Program-made: the position numbers and the translations under genes
Shown: piece by piece, positions 30,604 to 40,223 of the stretch
Layout of the letters: each line of letters opens with the position of its first letter
How positions within the stretch are numbered: the stretch's first letter is position 1
The notes under the pieces: generated by a model
The model's input: only the letters and a program-made list of their open reading frames with translations
What the model was told of the DNA's origin: nothing
Databases searched by the model: none
Assembly (NCBI GenBank): GCA_038728585.1
Contig: JAVYTR010000002.1
Coordinates: 62,001-126,000, forward strand
DNA length: 64,000 nt
DNA from: Conexivisphaerales archaeon
GTDB lineage: Archaea > Thermoproteota > Nitrososphaeria > Conexivisphaerales > DTJL01
Reading direction: 5' to 3'

Positions 30604-31494
30604 ATGGTCTCAGGACGTCGATTTAGAGGAGTGATAACCGCCATGCTGACTCCTTTCGATGAAAGAGGAGAGGTTGTCTACGACCCAATTCCCAGGTTCG
30701 TGAAGTACCAGAAAGAGGAGGGGGTTGATGGTCTCTTTATCTGTGGTAGCACTGGTCTCTTCCCTCTGATGAACGTCGAGGAGAGAATCAGCTTCTCAAA
30801 ATCGGTCATCGAAGAGGCCTCTAGGTACGGGCTGCTTTCTGTCGTGCAGGTGGGCTCACCAAGCACGGATACAAGTGTAAGACTTGCTAGACAAGCTGAG
30901 AAGGATGGAGCAGACGCGATTGCGGCAGTACCTCCTTACTACTATCTACTGGACGAAACATCGATACTGCAGTACTTCAGCAGTATAGCCAAGGCTGTAA
31001 GCATACCGGTTTTCGTGTATAATATTCCTAGATTCACGACAAACGCAATAAATCTTGCCATTCTGAAGAGGCTGCATGATGAAAAACTGATAGTCGGTAT
31101 GAAGGATTCAAGCAAGGATTACCTTTTTCTGGCAAGCGTCATTCAGGAAATGCCAGAAGGTTTTGCAGTGTTCGACGGAATAGAATCGTACCTCCTTCAA
31201 GCTCTGCTGACAGGTGCAAGTGGCACTGTAGCAGCTTTGGGTAATGTATTTCCCAGATTGCTTGTCGAGTTGTATTCAAAATTTACGAACAAGGATATTG
31301 ACGGAGCTGTGCAGCTGCAGAAGAAGGTGACTCTGGTAAAGAATCTCACTGACCTTTACGGCATACCCTCTCTGTATGAGATACTTAGAGAAAGGGGACT
31401 AGAGTATGGATATCCGAGAAAGCCATTTCTGAGAGTGAACGAAGAAAGAAGAAAAGAGATGATTCAGAGGCTGAAGAAGGGTAAACTTCTGTGA
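30604..31494 (+). CDS. Dihydrodipicolinate synthase / 2-keto-3-deoxygluconate aldolase family protein
   Basis: A class I pyruvate-dependent aldolase of the DapA superfamily. GVITAMLTPFDERGE opens the barrel, GSTGLFPLM matches the GTTGE-type loop, VYNIPRFT contains the conserved Tyr, and the Schiff-base Lys is in GMKDSSKD near residue 166. Whether it makes dihydrodipicolinate or splits 2-keto-3-deoxy sugars is undecided; no lysine-pathway gene is adjacent. The ATG start was chosen from the TATA spacing. Confidence 0.85.
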   Translation: MVSGRRFRGVITAMLTPFDERGEVVYDPIPRFVKYQKEEGVDGLFICGSTGLFPLMNVEERISFSKSVIEEASRYGLLSVVQVGSPSTDTSVRLARQAEKDGADAIAAVPPYYYLLDETSILQYFSSIAKAVSIPVFVYNIPRFTTNAINLAILKRLHDEKLIVGMKDSSKDYLFLASVIQEMPEGFAVFDGIESYLLQALLTGASGTVAALGNVFPRLLVELYSKFTNKDIDGAVQLQKKVTLVKNLTDLYGIPSLYEILRERGLEYGYPRKPFLRVNEERRKEMIQRLKKGKLL

Positions 31495-31509
31495 ACTTCT
31501 ACTCATGAA

Positions 31510-32121
31510 TCAAGGCTGCTTTGCTCCACATTTTGGGCAGAAAGTAGAGGATTGAGGTATCTGAGCGCCGCAGTTCGGGCAGAACTTTGTCGCAATAGGT
31601 TGCTGAACTGGTACGGCAGATGTCTGAGTCTGAGGTGTTTCCTGTATCGAAAAGTAAGCAATTGCCTGAAAGATGTAGGCTATGAACAATATCACAAACC
31701 CGACAAGGATTATCGTCAGTGCAGCTCCCCAGAACCATAGAGTACCAGTTGTCTTGAAAGCGTTGATATTCAGCCTAGTTCCCACACTAGTATAGGCCTT
31801 TCTGACATAGAGAGCTGATATTATGAGAAAAATCCAGACTATCACCAGAGCCACTATTATCCCGAGTATGGCTGATATGCCTACAGTGAAAACGGAGAAA
31901 GCCGCGCCTGTAAACACTATGAATGCCGTAGCAGCAAGACCGATTATCCCTGCTATGAGCGCGATAAGCATATTGTCAAAGATGGACTTATCCTGAACCT
32001 CGTCAGAAATGTACTTTACAGCTATGAATACAAGAATCAGACCGACTAGACTTACCCCAGGGAAGAATAAAAGGATTGAACCTATGCCTCCGATAATTCT
32101 TGCGTCACCGAGTCTTGTCAT
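31510..32121 (-). CDS. DUF996 membrane protein with C-terminal zinc ribbon
   Basis: A membrane protein with about five hydrophobic segments starting at GGIGSILLFFPGVSLVGLILVF, and a cytosolic C-terminal zinc ribbon (CPNCGAQ..CPKCGAKQP, two CxxC pairs). The arrangement matches DUF996, found widely in archaea. Function unknown. Longer reading frames start at 32172 and 32133, but a TATA box at 32146-32153 lies inside the longest one and is 27-29 nt before the ATG at 32121, so I use that start. Confidence 0.75.
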   Translation of the reverse strand: MTRLGDARIIGGIGSILLFFPGVSLVGLILVFIAVKYISDEVQDKSIFDNMLIALIAGIIGLAATAFIVFTGAAFSVFTVGISAILGIIVALVIVWIFLIISALYVRKAYTSVGTRLNINAFKTTGTLWFWGAALTIILVGFVILFIAYIFQAIAYFSIQETPQTQTSAVPVQQPIATKFCPNCGAQIPQSSTFCPKCGAKQP

Positions 32122-32145
32122 TGGACGAAGCATAGTAACTTGGTC

Positions 32146-32153
32146 TTTATATA
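32146..32153 (-). promoter_or_regulatory. TATA box of the DUF996 gene
   Basis: TATATAAA on the minus strand, about 29 nt upstream of the ATG at 32121. Confidence 0.5.
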
Positions 32154-32208
32154 GATGGCTTAAGATAGACAAAGATTTTAGATAGAGTATCGGTTAATTT
32201 TCAAGGTC

Positions 32209-32538
32209 TTATGTTACCTTTGAACCCTCTGGAACTTCTTTGTCTGGCTTGAGGTATGCTACGGAGTTGTTGGTTGTGGCTGCCAAAATCATCACCTGAG
32301 ATTCAACTCCAAATATCTTACGTGGTGGTAGGTTTGTCACCACTGCTACCAGCTTTCCCTTAAGCTCTTCTGGTTTATAGTATTCTGCAATGCCTGAAAC
32401 TGCCTGCCTGACCTCTGAACCCAGGTCTATTTTCAGGATTAACAGTTTCTTTGAACCTTCAACCTGTTTAGCATCCCGTATTCTACCCACCCTGATATCA
32501 AGCTTTGTGAATTGCTCAAATGGAAATATGTCAGCCAT
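32209..32538 (-). CDS. tRNA-binding domain protein (MetRS C-terminal/CsaA-like)
   Basis: A 109-residue OB-fold protein equivalent to the C-terminal tRNA-binding domain of methionyl-tRNA synthetase (Trbp111/CsaA family). Conserved landmarks are FTKLDIRVGRI near residue 10, KLLILKIDLG, and NLPPRKIFGVESQVMILAA. As a separate chain it probably dimerises and binds tRNA elbows, supplying this function in trans to a synthetase. It is monocistronic. Confidence 0.88.
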   Translation of the reverse strand: MADIFPFEQFTKLDIRVGRIRDAKQVEGSKKLLILKIDLGSEVRQAVSGIAEYYKPEELKGKLVAVVTNLPPRKIFGVESQVMILAATTNNSVAYLKPDKEVPEGSKVT

Positions 32539-32933
32539 TCTTACACACAGCTATCATTCCTTGCCGATTTATGCTTGTCGTCATCAGGACTGGCAAGTAT
32601 TCTTCTAACAAACTGAAAACGTTTATGGCGTGAATGTCACAGTCCTTTTGGCTATTGTGATTAGATGTCAAACGATTCCTCTTCATTATTCAAACTGTTA
32701 GAGCTTGGTTTGAAGTTAGAGCTGTGGTTTCTTCATCCATATTGCTTGTGATTGACCTTGCTGTAGAAGATATAGAAACTTCTGAGGGCCAAAGGCACAC
32801 TTACCAAGGTCATAAATGCTGCCGGTTCTGTACCTCTTTAAACGATATATCTTAACGATAGAAGTATTATGTCCTTTCTTTATCTCCAGAGTCACCCAAC
32901 TGATTTCAAGATATCTCTTCAGCTAGTTCTTTC
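32539..32933. other. Gene-free stretch of 395 nt
   Basis: Between the start of the tRNA-binding protein and the end of the winged-helix gene I see no supported reading frame, RNA gene or repeat. It must contain the promoter of the minus-strand tRNA-binding protein; a TTTAAACGATATATC stretch near 32837-32851 is AT-rich but not assigned. Confidence 0.5.
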
Positions 32934-33623
32934 TTAGTTTATCCGTTCGCTCATAAGTCTTGAAAGCCTATCTCCTATCCTCGAATTCTCGCCGAAAGCA
33001 AACTCAAGGTCTTCTTTTACCTCTTCCAGTTGTGCATCGGACAGATGGATGTTAGCAATGTGCTGTAGTTTAGGTCTGTTTTCAGCCAGAAAAGAATAGA
33101 ATTGCGAGTACAATGACTTGATACTGGGATAGGTTTCGTGCAAGAATATTGAAGCGGTTAGGGTTGGTCCAAAAAGTATGCTGTAGACACCAAAAAGAGA
33201 GAATATACCTCTTATCTTGTCCGATATAGATTTTGACCATTCTAGGTAATGCTCGTGGATTTCATCATTCTGATTTAGTGACTCTTTTGCTTTCCTGATT
33301 TCAGCCTCCAGTTGGGAACACCTCTTCTCTATCCTCTCAGCCAGCCTGAAAAGAAAAAGAATAGTCGGTGCTGCCATAATGTGTATCAGCTGTTTATCTT
33401 TTGAATCTGGTAATCTCTCTATCAACCTTAACTTGGAAAGTTTCCTGATTCTCTTGCTAAGGGTACTGCGCGAGGCTACAGGAGCCGCCTCTAAGACAAA
33501 CCTGTTGAAACTCTGACCATTTCTGCCATGATTGTACAGCAGCTTGAGGATCTCTCTGTCCAGGGAGTCGATATCGTCCAGACCAAGTTCGTAAATAGTT
33601 CCAGGCCCTGATGCCCAAGACAT
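32934..33623 (-). CDS. Winged helix-turn-helix protein with helical C-terminal region
   Basis: Residues about 15-85 form a MarR-like winged helix (DREILKLLYNHGR, SRSTLSKRIRKLSKLRLIERL, a wing and a following strand). Residues about 95-229 are helical with a coiled-coil-like segment and no recognised ligand-binding domain. It is likely an archaeal transcription regulator. It stands alone, so its target is unknown. No membrane segment is clear, although ISLFGVYSILFGPTL-like residues near 140 are hydrophobic. Confidence 0.65.
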   Translation of the reverse strand: MSWASGPGTIYELGLDDIDSLDREILKLLYNHGRNGQSFNRFVLEAAPVASRSTLSKRIRKLSKLRLIERLPDSKDKQLIHIMAAPTILFLFRLAERIEKRCSQLEAEIRKAKESLNQNDEIHEHYLEWSKSISDKIRGIFSLFGVYSILFGPTLTASIFLHETYPSIKSLYSQFYSFLAENRPKLQHIANIHLSDAQLEEVKEDLEFAFGENSRIGDRLSRLMSERIN

Positions 33624-33856
33624 GTATTGTTGTCGATAATTTTTGACTTTAAAGAATTGTGGTCACACAGCTATACTGGTTTAAATGATTGATTATTTTT
33701 GGGGTGCAGGCAGAAGTTAAAACTTTTGGTCTTGTAAGAGGTAATGTTGCATGCATACAATGAATGAAAGGCTGAATAGGCTGTCCAATTCTGGCCATAG
33801 GTGCACAAATGGCATCGAGTAAAAATAAAAAACCTCCATTTTAGCCATCAAATACT

Positions 33857-34489
33857 ATGAGTACAATCACCCTAGGTGACTGGAAGTTATACGAAGCAGG
33901 CAAGAAAGCAGCCAAAGGGATCATAGTCATACATGAAATCTTCGGGTTCAATCAGTACATAGCTTCTGTGGCTGATAGCCTTGCCAAAGCAGGATACAAG
34001 GCTATAGCAGTAGATCTGTTCAAAGGAAAAGTAGCCAAGAGCCTGGAGGAAGGCATGAAATTCAGGAGCGAGGTGACTAACGAAGACTTGAATGACTGCA
34101 TAGGAAGGGCAGAGAAAAAGATGAGGGAGGATGGAGTAGAGAAGGTGGGAGTACTTGGCTTCTGCATGGGAGGAGGTTTTGCACTTCAATCTGCATGCAA
34201 CCTGAACATAGACTACTGCATAGACTACTATGGGCTCATACAGAACGAAGGCGATGTGGAGAGGTTGAAAGGGCCTTTGCTCATTGTCCTAGCTTCAAAC
34301 GATGAAAGGGTGACCATGTGGGCCTTGCAAAAGCTTCTCCCCGCCACTGTACGGTATCAGAAGAAAGTCGAACTCCATCTTTACCCTAATACTGTGCATG
34401 CGTTTCATAGGCCTGGCTGGCAGGGCTACAACAAGGAAGCAGCTGACGACGCCTGGGAAAGAACCCTTGATTTCATCAGAAGGGTCTGA
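33857..34489 (+). CDS. Dienelactone hydrolase family alpha/beta hydrolase
   Basis: A 210-residue cytosolic hydrolase. The nucleophile elbow GFCMGGG (Cys near residue 101) is that of dienelactone hydrolases, which use Cys in place of Ser. The acid is probably Asp in ASNDERV and the base His in VHAFHRPG. HEIFGFNQYI near the N-terminus is the family oxyanion region. Physiological substrate unknown in archaea. Confidence 0.88.
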   Translation: MSTITLGDWKLYEAGKKAAKGIIVIHEIFGFNQYIASVADSLAKAGYKAIAVDLFKGKVAKSLEEGMKFRSEVTNEDLNDCIGRAEKKMREDGVEKVGVLGFCMGGGFALQSACNLNIDYCIDYYGLIQNEGDVERLKGPLLIVLASNDERVTMWALQKLLPATVRYQKKVELHLYPNTVHAFHRPGWQGYNKEAADDAWERTLDFIRRV

Positions 34490-34727
34490 GGAATTTGTAC
34501 CAGAAGAATCCTTAAGACAACCGAAGCATCTTTGATCCAGTTTGAGCAGGAAATAAAGATAGAGATAAAGAAACATGCATATATGTATATATGAATACGT
34601 GTCAGTTACCTTCTGTCATAAATCTAGGTTGGCAGATACGTCATCAATAAGATGAGCCTTAAAGAGTATGTCTACACATCAAAGCTGATTGGCATGACAC
34701 ATCCTTGAAAATATTTTTAAGAACGGG

Positions 34728-35168
34728 TTGAAGCCAATCGATGGTGAAGTAGAGTTGGCTTTAGATTACAACTCCCTGCTGGAGAGGGTAAAACAAGAGC
34801 TGCAGAAGGAAGAGACGAAGAGAGTTAGCAGGCTGGTGCTGCCAACTCCGGACGTAACTTATGTGGGGAACAGAACATACTTTAGGAACTTCAGGGAATT
34901 CACAGATACCATAAGGAGAGACCCGAACAAGGTCCTGATGTACCTCGCAAGAGAGCTTGCAACCGCAGCATCTCTTGACAAAGAAGGAAGAGCTATATTC
35001 ATAGGAAGAAAGAGCAGGGATTCTTTCAAAGTTCTTATGGAGAGGTATGTGAATGAGAATGTGATCTGCCCCGTCTGCGGCAACCCTGATACCCATATAG
35101 AGAAACAGAAGAAGGTCTCTCTACTAGTCTGTGAAGCATGCGGAGCCAAGTCACCGCTCAAGGGATAG
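34728..35168 (+). CDS. Translation initiation factor aIF2 subunit beta
   Basis: Beta subunit of the heterotrimeric factor that delivers initiator tRNA to the small ribosomal subunit. The central domain includes LPTPDVTYVGNRTYFRNF and a C-terminal zinc ribbon (CPVCGNPDT..CEACGAKS, residues about 114-140). Length 146 fits. The TTG start is the only in-frame candidate with TATA-like sequence (ATATTTTTAA, 34710-34719) upstream; a TTG at 34753 is an alternative. It heads a run of translation and ribosome-assembly genes. Confidence 0.92.
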   Translation: MKPIDGEVELALDYNSLLERVKQELQKEETKRVSRLVLPTPDVTYVGNRTYFRNFREFTDTIRRDPNKVLMYLARELATAASLDKEGRAIFIGRKSRDSFKVLMERYVNENVICPVCGNPDTHIEKQKKVSLLVCEACGAKSPLKG

Positions 35169-35182
35169 AAAGCGAATTTGAA

Positions 35183-35488
35183 ATGAACAGCTACAGAATG
35201 AGGATGATGAATTTTCGCGGTTCCGTCATGGTAAACCTTTGTGACGAGGAGGTTCTGGGTAAAACACTAGTCGAAGGTAGTCTCAAGGTTGAGATAACCA
35301 ATGGATATTTTGGAGAGAATAGGGTGAACGACGAAGAAGCTTTGCAGCTTCTCAGAAAGAGTGACATAGCAAACCTAGTTGGAGAAAGAATAGTCAGCAA
35401 AGCGATAGACGAAAGGCTTGCTGACCCGAGAGCGGTCAGAAGAATCGATGGCGTTCCGTTCCTTATGATCTTTAAATTCTCGACCTGA
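35183..35488 (+). CDS. DUF424 family protein
   Basis: A small archaeal protein of the DUF424 family, recognised by VMVNLCDEEVLGKTL near the start, followed by the ENRVNDEEALQLL and ANLVGERIVSKAI blocks. Function unknown; in archaea it commonly lies beside aIF2-beta, suggesting a role linked to translation. I take the ATG at 35183, 14 nt after the aIF2-beta stop, instead of the longer frame that would overlap it by 31 nt. Confidence 0.8.
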   Translation: MNSYRMRMMNFRGSVMVNLCDEEVLGKTLVEGSLKVEITNGYFGENRVNDEEALQLLRKSDIANLVGERIVSKAIDERLADPRAVRRIDGVPFLMIFKFST

Positions 35489-35635
35489 CTCTTAAGAACG
35501 AAAGATTCAATTCGGGTTATGCATATAATTATAACTAACACCCATTCTGCAGTGTCTGCGATAGAATGCAGAGATTCTGGAACTTTTCGCTATGTTTATT
35601 ATATATCCCCCCATTGATAGGGGTCAGAGAGGAGC

Positions 35636-35944
35636 ATGGGAAAACGGAAGGTTCTGAGCGAAGAGGCCCTCAAGGAGCTAGTGCTTCCTGAGAAAGGCGA
35701 GATACTAGGTAGAGTTGTCAAGCTGATGGGTAGCGACCATATAATGGTTCAGTGCACAGATGGAAAGACTAGAATGGGCAGAATAAGAGGGAAGCTGAAG
35801 AGGAGGATCTGGATCAGGGAAGGAGATGTCGTGCTGGTTGCGCCATGGGATTTCAACGACCAGAGGTGCGATATACTATGGAGGTATACGGTTGCTCAGG
35901 TTGACTACCTGAGAGAGAACCAGTATCTGCCCAAGGAACTGTAA
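35636..35944 (+). CDS. Translation initiation factor aIF1A
   Basis: OB-fold factor occupying the A site of the small subunit during initiation. The 102 residues include GEILGRVVKLMGSDHIMVQCTDGKTRMGRIRGKLKRRIWIREGD split across the fold's beta barrel, with positively charged loops as in the family. A TATA-like TTATTATATA at 35596-35605 lies about 35 nt upstream and a GAGAGGAG purine run precedes the ATG. It starts the operon with rio1, the KH protein and probably topoisomerase VI. Confidence 0.93.
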   Translation: MGKRKVLSEEALKELVLPEKGEILGRVVKLMGSDHIMVQCTDGKTRMGRIRGKLKRRIWIREGDVVLVAPWDFNDQRCDILWRYTVAQVDYLRENQYLPKEL

Positions 35945-35945
35945 G

Positions 35946-36737
35946 ATGTCGTATAGGGAAAAGAAGATAGGCGAAAGGTTATCTGGAGAACTTTTAAGGA
36001 AAGAAAGACAGGAGAGATACCTAGTAAAAAGGTCTGAGGAATCAGAGGCTTTAGAGGCAGTCTTCGACAAAAAGACTCTGATGACAGTTTACTCCATGAT
36101 GAACAGAGGTATCCTCAAAACTCTAAACGGAGCCATCAGGGCAGGCAAAGAGGCGAAGGTGTATCATGGGGTCAGACATGATGGAAAGGAAGTAGCGGTG
36201 AAGATATACTATACGGTAACCGCTTCTTTCAAAAGGAGATTGCCTTACCTTGTTGGCGACCCTAGGTTTGCCGAGGTTCAGAAGACTGGCCATGCGCTTA
36301 TATATGAATGGGTTAAAAAAGAATTCAGAAACCTTCGCCAGGCTAAAAGCGCAGGTGTTGCAGTGCCGGAACCATACGCATGCCAGAAGAATGTACTGGT
36401 CATGGAATTCATAGGGAGAGATGGTATTGCAGCCCCTACACTGAACGAAGCAGAGAGCGTAGACAGCAAAGACTACAAATCAGTACTTCAGGAGATGGTA
36501 AAGCTGACCAGAAGAGCTAAGCTTGTTCATGGAGACCTTTCTGAGTTTAACGTGTTCAAGAGTGATGAGGGTATATTACTGTTTGATTTTGCATCTGCGG
36601 TTGACCTCTTTCACCCGATGGCGAAAGAGTTTTTGCTCAGAGATATAAGAAACATCAATAGATTTTTTGCCAAGAAGGGAGTAGAGGTGGTCTCCGAAGT
36701 TAAAATACTTAAGAGGTGTTGGGCCGATGAGTTTTAG
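35946..36737 (+). CDS. rio1: RIO1-type serine protein kinase
   Basis: Atypical kinase acting in small-subunit maturation. ATP-binding residues lie in GAIRAGKEAKVYHG and VAVKIYYT (Lys). The catalytic loop HGDLSEFNVF is near residue 193-201 and the metal Asp is in LLFDFASAVD. Length 263 is standard for archaeal Rio1. The start follows aIF1A by 1 nt and its end overlaps the KH gene by 11 nt. Confidence 0.95.
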   Translation: MSYREKKIGERLSGELLRKERQERYLVKRSEESEALEAVFDKKTLMTVYSMMNRGILKTLNGAIRAGKEAKVYHGVRHDGKEVAVKIYYTVTASFKRRLPYLVGDPRFAEVQKTGHALIYEWVKKEFRNLRQAKSAGVAVPEPYACQKNVLVMEFIGRDGIAAPTLNEAESVDSKDYKSVLQEMVKLTRRAKLVHGDLSEFNVFKSDEGILLFDFASAVDLFHPMAKEFLLRDIRNINRFFAKKGVEVVSEVKILKRCWADEF

Positions 36738-37290
36738 GCAAGTGGTCAGGGTTCCAAAGGAGAGAGTAGCCGTTGTTATAGGGAAGGGGGGCGAAACGAA
36801 GAGAAGGCTGGAGGAGCTCTTGGGGGTCAAAATAACAATTTACGGCGAGACTGGTGATGTTGCTATAACCTCTAACCCTGATGTTTCAGCTTTGGAATCT
36901 GATCCATTCAAGGCGGTCCAGATAATTGAAGCGATAGGCAGAGGATTTTCACCCGAGAGGTCTGAGAGGCTGCTTGACGGACAGAACTATCTGGAAACGA
37001 TTGACCTGAGAGATTATGTAGGAAAGTCGAAGAATGCTTTGGAGAGGGTGAGAGGGAGGATAATAGGCCTGAATGGCAAGGCAAGGAGAGTCCTAGAAGA
37101 ACTCACAGGCGCCTACATATCTGTCTATGGTCATACTGTTGCATGCATAGGCAGTGAATTTCAGAACAAGCTGGCAACCTCTGCTATAATAGAACTTGCG
37201 CAGGGGAGCGAGCATAAAGTTGTCTACTCTGCGCTGCAGAGGGAAAGGACAAAGGCAAAACTTGAGAGGCTTAAGCTCTGGGAAGATTAA
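36727..37290 (+). CDS. KH-domain RNA-binding protein, Dim2/Pno1-like
   Basis: Two KH domains (residues about 8-70 and 100-165). The first has the GXXG loop in VIGKGGETKRRLEE; the second has GRIIGLNGKARRVLEEL. The archaeal homologue of eukaryotic Dim2/Pno1 binds the 3' end region of 16S rRNA in late small-subunit assembly. The order aIF1A-Rio1-KH is conserved in archaea and supports this role. Confidence 0.9.
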   Translation: MSFRQVVRVPKERVAVVIGKGGETKRRLEELLGVKITIYGETGDVAITSNPDVSALESDPFKAVQIIEAIGRGFSPERSERLLDGQNYLETIDLRDYVGKSKNALERVRGRIIGLNGKARRVLEELTGAYISVYGHTVACIGSEFQNKLATSAIIELAQGSEHKVVYSALQRERTKAKLERLKLWED

Positions 37291-37402
37291 CTTTATTTGT
37301 TTACATCGTCGTCTCATGTACTCTTTTATATTGCTGTTTGAAGAAGATTTGCGCCGTTGATTCTGCATACTCTAATGCTAAAATTGAAGATGGTGGGGGA
37401 TA

Positions 37403-38938
37403 TTGAGCAAGACTGTATTCACTGAGATCAGTCCATCTGAGTTCTTCTACAGAAACAGGGACCTTGCCGGGTTCAGCAACCCCTCCCGAGCCCTCTATTC
37501 TGCAGTCAGAGAGCTGGTAGAGAATTCACTCGATTCATGCGAGCTCTATAAGATACTTCCTGAAATCTATGTGAGATTAACACCAGCTCAGTCAGACGGA
37601 GATGTTTCAGACCCGAAGCACTATGAGCTGCTTGTGCTCGATAACGGGTCAGGTATAGAGGCAGACCAGATACCAAAGGCGTTTGGAAGAATCTTCTACG
37701 GCTCGAAGTACAAACTCAGGCAGGCGAGAGGAATGTTTGGCATGGGAGGGACGATGTCAATCTTATACGGGCAGATAACCACGAACAAGCCTGTTGAAAT
37801 TGCGAGCAGCACCGATGGTATTACTTTTGAAAGGTTCGTCATGATGATAGACATAGAAAGAAACACACCAATTGTGCTATCAAGAGAGAAGGGAGAAGCA
37901 GACGGCTGGAGGGGAACCAAGGTCAGACTCCGGCTAGAAGGGGATTACCTCAGGTCATCCAGCAAGATTCAGGATTATTTCCGCAACACCGCTCTTGTAA
38001 CCCCATATGCGAACATAACCTTCGTTGACCCTAACGGAAAGGTTCTTCATTACAGAAGAGGTACCGATGTAATGCCTGAACCTCCAAAGGAGACACTTCC
38101 CCACCCTCATGGTATTGATGTTGAAGCTGTCAAGAGAATGATAAGGCTCTGGAAGGGAGGGCCAATTTACAAATTCATGATACAGACATTCCACAGGGTA
38201 GGAGAGAAGATAGCTCTTGACTTTCTGAAGTATGCAGGGATAAGCCCTGACACTGATCCGAAGAACCTAGGGAATGATGACTTGGTCAGGTTCACTGAAG
38301 CTCTACACAACTATGAGAAATTTCTGCCTCCTGACGGGAGATGCCTCTCTCCTCTCGGTGAGGAGATATTTGCTGCAGGAATAGTCAAGGAATTGAAGCC
38401 TGAGTTCTATGCAATAGCAGCAAGGGAGCCCTCAGCCTACTCGGGCTTTCCGTTCATAGTTGAAGTCGGACTTGCGTATGGAGGAAAGACTATCCAGCCA
38501 GGCCTTAAGCTTCTTAGATTTGCGAACAGAATTCCGTTGCTTTATGATGAAGGAAGCGACGTCTCTTGGAAGGTGGTTTCGGAAGAGATAGACCTGAAGA
38601 GGTACAAAGTTCCGCAGGATGCACCTCTTACAATAATAACTCATGTCTGCTCCACGAAGGTACCTTACAAGACTGTGGGTAAGGAGTACATAGCTGACAG
38701 ACCTGAAGTCGAGAGGGAGCTGAGAAATGGGATAAGAGATGTACTGAGAAAGTTACAGGTCTATCTGAGCAGGGTTGGAAGCATCGAAAGGCAGAGAAGA
38801 AAGATGAACATCTATTCAAGATACATGCCCTTGATAGCTAGGTTTTCTGCTGCCCTTGTTGGTACAAAGAAACTGCCTCCTTACAACAGGCTTATCGGAC
38901 TTGATGTCTTTCAGGAAGATGAAGGAGTGGATGAATGA
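37403..38938 (+). CDS. top6B: Type II DNA topoisomerase VI subunit B
   Basis: ATPase subunit of topoisomerase VI. The Bergerat/GHKL fold shows VRELVENSLDSCE (Mg/ATP Asn near residue 42), LDNGSGIEADQIPKAFGRIFYGSK, and the glycine-rich RGMFGMGGTMSILYG. A helix-two-turn-helix and transducer domain follow, with the switch Lys region after the middle. Length 511 is typical. TTG start. It overlaps subunit A by 4 nt. Confidence 0.95.
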   Translation: MSKTVFTEISPSEFFYRNRDLAGFSNPSRALYSAVRELVENSLDSCELYKILPEIYVRLTPAQSDGDVSDPKHYELLVLDNGSGIEADQIPKAFGRIFYGSKYKLRQARGMFGMGGTMSILYGQITTNKPVEIASSTDGITFERFVMMIDIERNTPIVLSREKGEADGWRGTKVRLRLEGDYLRSSSKIQDYFRNTALVTPYANITFVDPNGKVLHYRRGTDVMPEPPKETLPHPHGIDVEAVKRMIRLWKGGPIYKFMIQTFHRVGEKIALDFLKYAGISPDTDPKNLGNDDLVRFTEALHNYEKFLPPDGRCLSPLGEEIFAAGIVKELKPEFYAIAAREPSAYSGFPFIVEVGLAYGGKTIQPGLKLLRFANRIPLLYDEGSDVSWKVVSEEIDLKRYKVPQDAPLTIITHVCSTKVPYKTVGKEYIADRPEVERELRNGIRDVLRKLQVYLSRVGSIERQRRKMNIYSRYMPLIARFSAALVGTKKLPPYNRLIGLDVFQEDEGVDE

Positions 38939-40032
38939 TGTCTAAACCTCCTAAGGGAGTTGCTGAAGCAAGGAGAAAAGAAGTGCTGGAGGCTCTAAAA
39001 CAGATTGGGAAATCAGCTTATGATGCCATATATGAAGGCAGATTCCCAGAAATAAGCCTTCCAAGCAGGTCTGTAAACAATTTGGTGTATGATGATGAGC
39101 TCAAGCAGTTCATACTAGGAGATGCAAGAGTGAAGAGGTCATCAAGGAACGTGAAACACATCAGACCGTATACTCAGCTGTTATGGCTTGCATTCTTCGC
39201 AAATCAGCTTGTTCAGGAAGAAAGGACCTCAACTCTCAGAGATGTGTTTTACTCTGCGCAGGCTTTCAACATGGAGTTTACGGACCAGAGCGAATCTGAT
39301 GAAATCATTACGGACCTGGAGACTGCACTGATGAAAGCCAGAGAAGACTTCAACGTATATCCTGATGAAAGAAGTGCTATATTCGGAAACATGATAATAG
39401 AATATACCAAGCCAGGGTATGAGGGCAAAAGGCAGGATCTGAGCTCTCACCCGGACGGATTGATGATTGGCCCCGCTCTGACTACTGCAGAATTCATAGA
39501 GACTGATGCTGAGATTGTTTTGGCTATCGAGAAGGGAGGACTCTTCACCAGGTTTGTAGAAGAGAAGGTGCATGAAAGGTTCAAGGCATTACTGATAAAC
39601 ACAGCTGGGCAGCCACCTAGAAGTACAAGGTACGTAATAAGGAGGCTCAACCAGGAGCTTAACCTGCCTGTCTACATCTTCTGCGATGCTGACCCCTGGG
39701 GTGCCCACATTGCCATGGTGATTAGAAGCGGTTCTGCTAACAGCGCTCACCTGAGAGAGCTTACTACCCCGTCTGCAAAATGGCTCGGTGTCTATGCATC
39801 TGATATTGAAAAGTACAAGCTGCCTCATGATAAGCTGAACGAGCTGGATATAAAGAGAGTCCATGAACTTCTCAAGGACCCTAGATATACTGAAAAGTTA
39901 TGGAAGGAGGAACTTGAAACCTTTTTGAAGTACAAGAAGAAGGCAGAGCAAGAGGCATTCTCCCGGTATGGCCTTACATACATAGTTGACAAGTACCTGG
40001 TAGATAAGCTGGAGCAGGCAAAAAGCATGTGA
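38935..40032 (+). CDS. top6A: Type II DNA topoisomerase VI subunit A
   Basis: DNA-cleaving subunit, related to Spo11. The catalytic Tyr is in RDVFYSAQAF near residue 106 in the winged-helix domain. The Toprim domain includes ETDAEIVLAIEKGG (Glu) and IFCDADPWGAHIAMV, the DxD metal motif. Length 365 is normal. It follows subunit B with a 4-nt overlap; ATG ATG at the start leaves a one-codon ambiguity. Confidence 0.95.
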   Translation: MMSKPPKGVAEARRKEVLEALKQIGKSAYDAIYEGRFPEISLPSRSVNNLVYDDELKQFILGDARVKRSSRNVKHIRPYTQLLWLAFFANQLVQEERTSTLRDVFYSAQAFNMEFTDQSESDEIITDLETALMKAREDFNVYPDERSAIFGNMIIEYTKPGYEGKRQDLSSHPDGLMIGPALTTAEFIETDAEIVLAIEKGGLFTRFVEEKVHERFKALLINTAGQPPRSTRYVIRRLNQELNLPVYIFCDADPWGAHIAMVIRSGSANSAHLRELTTPSAKWLGVYASDIEKYKLPHDKLNELDIKRVHELLKDPRYTEKLWKEELETFLKYKKKAEQEAFSRYGLTYIVDKYLVDKLEQAKSM

Positions 40033-40223
40033 AAGGTTAGTTCAAGGGAACGTTTTATTCCTTTGAGCCATGCAAGCCATAGCAGCAAAGCTCTTTTGAT
40101 AACTCTTGTAGGAAGGTTTTCAAGGTGAGATGATAGAAGGCTGAACCAGACAATTCAGAAGCAGACATCATATCTCCGATAAACACTTTAAGTATATCCA
40201 GATGGGGGATAGACCGCTGCAAA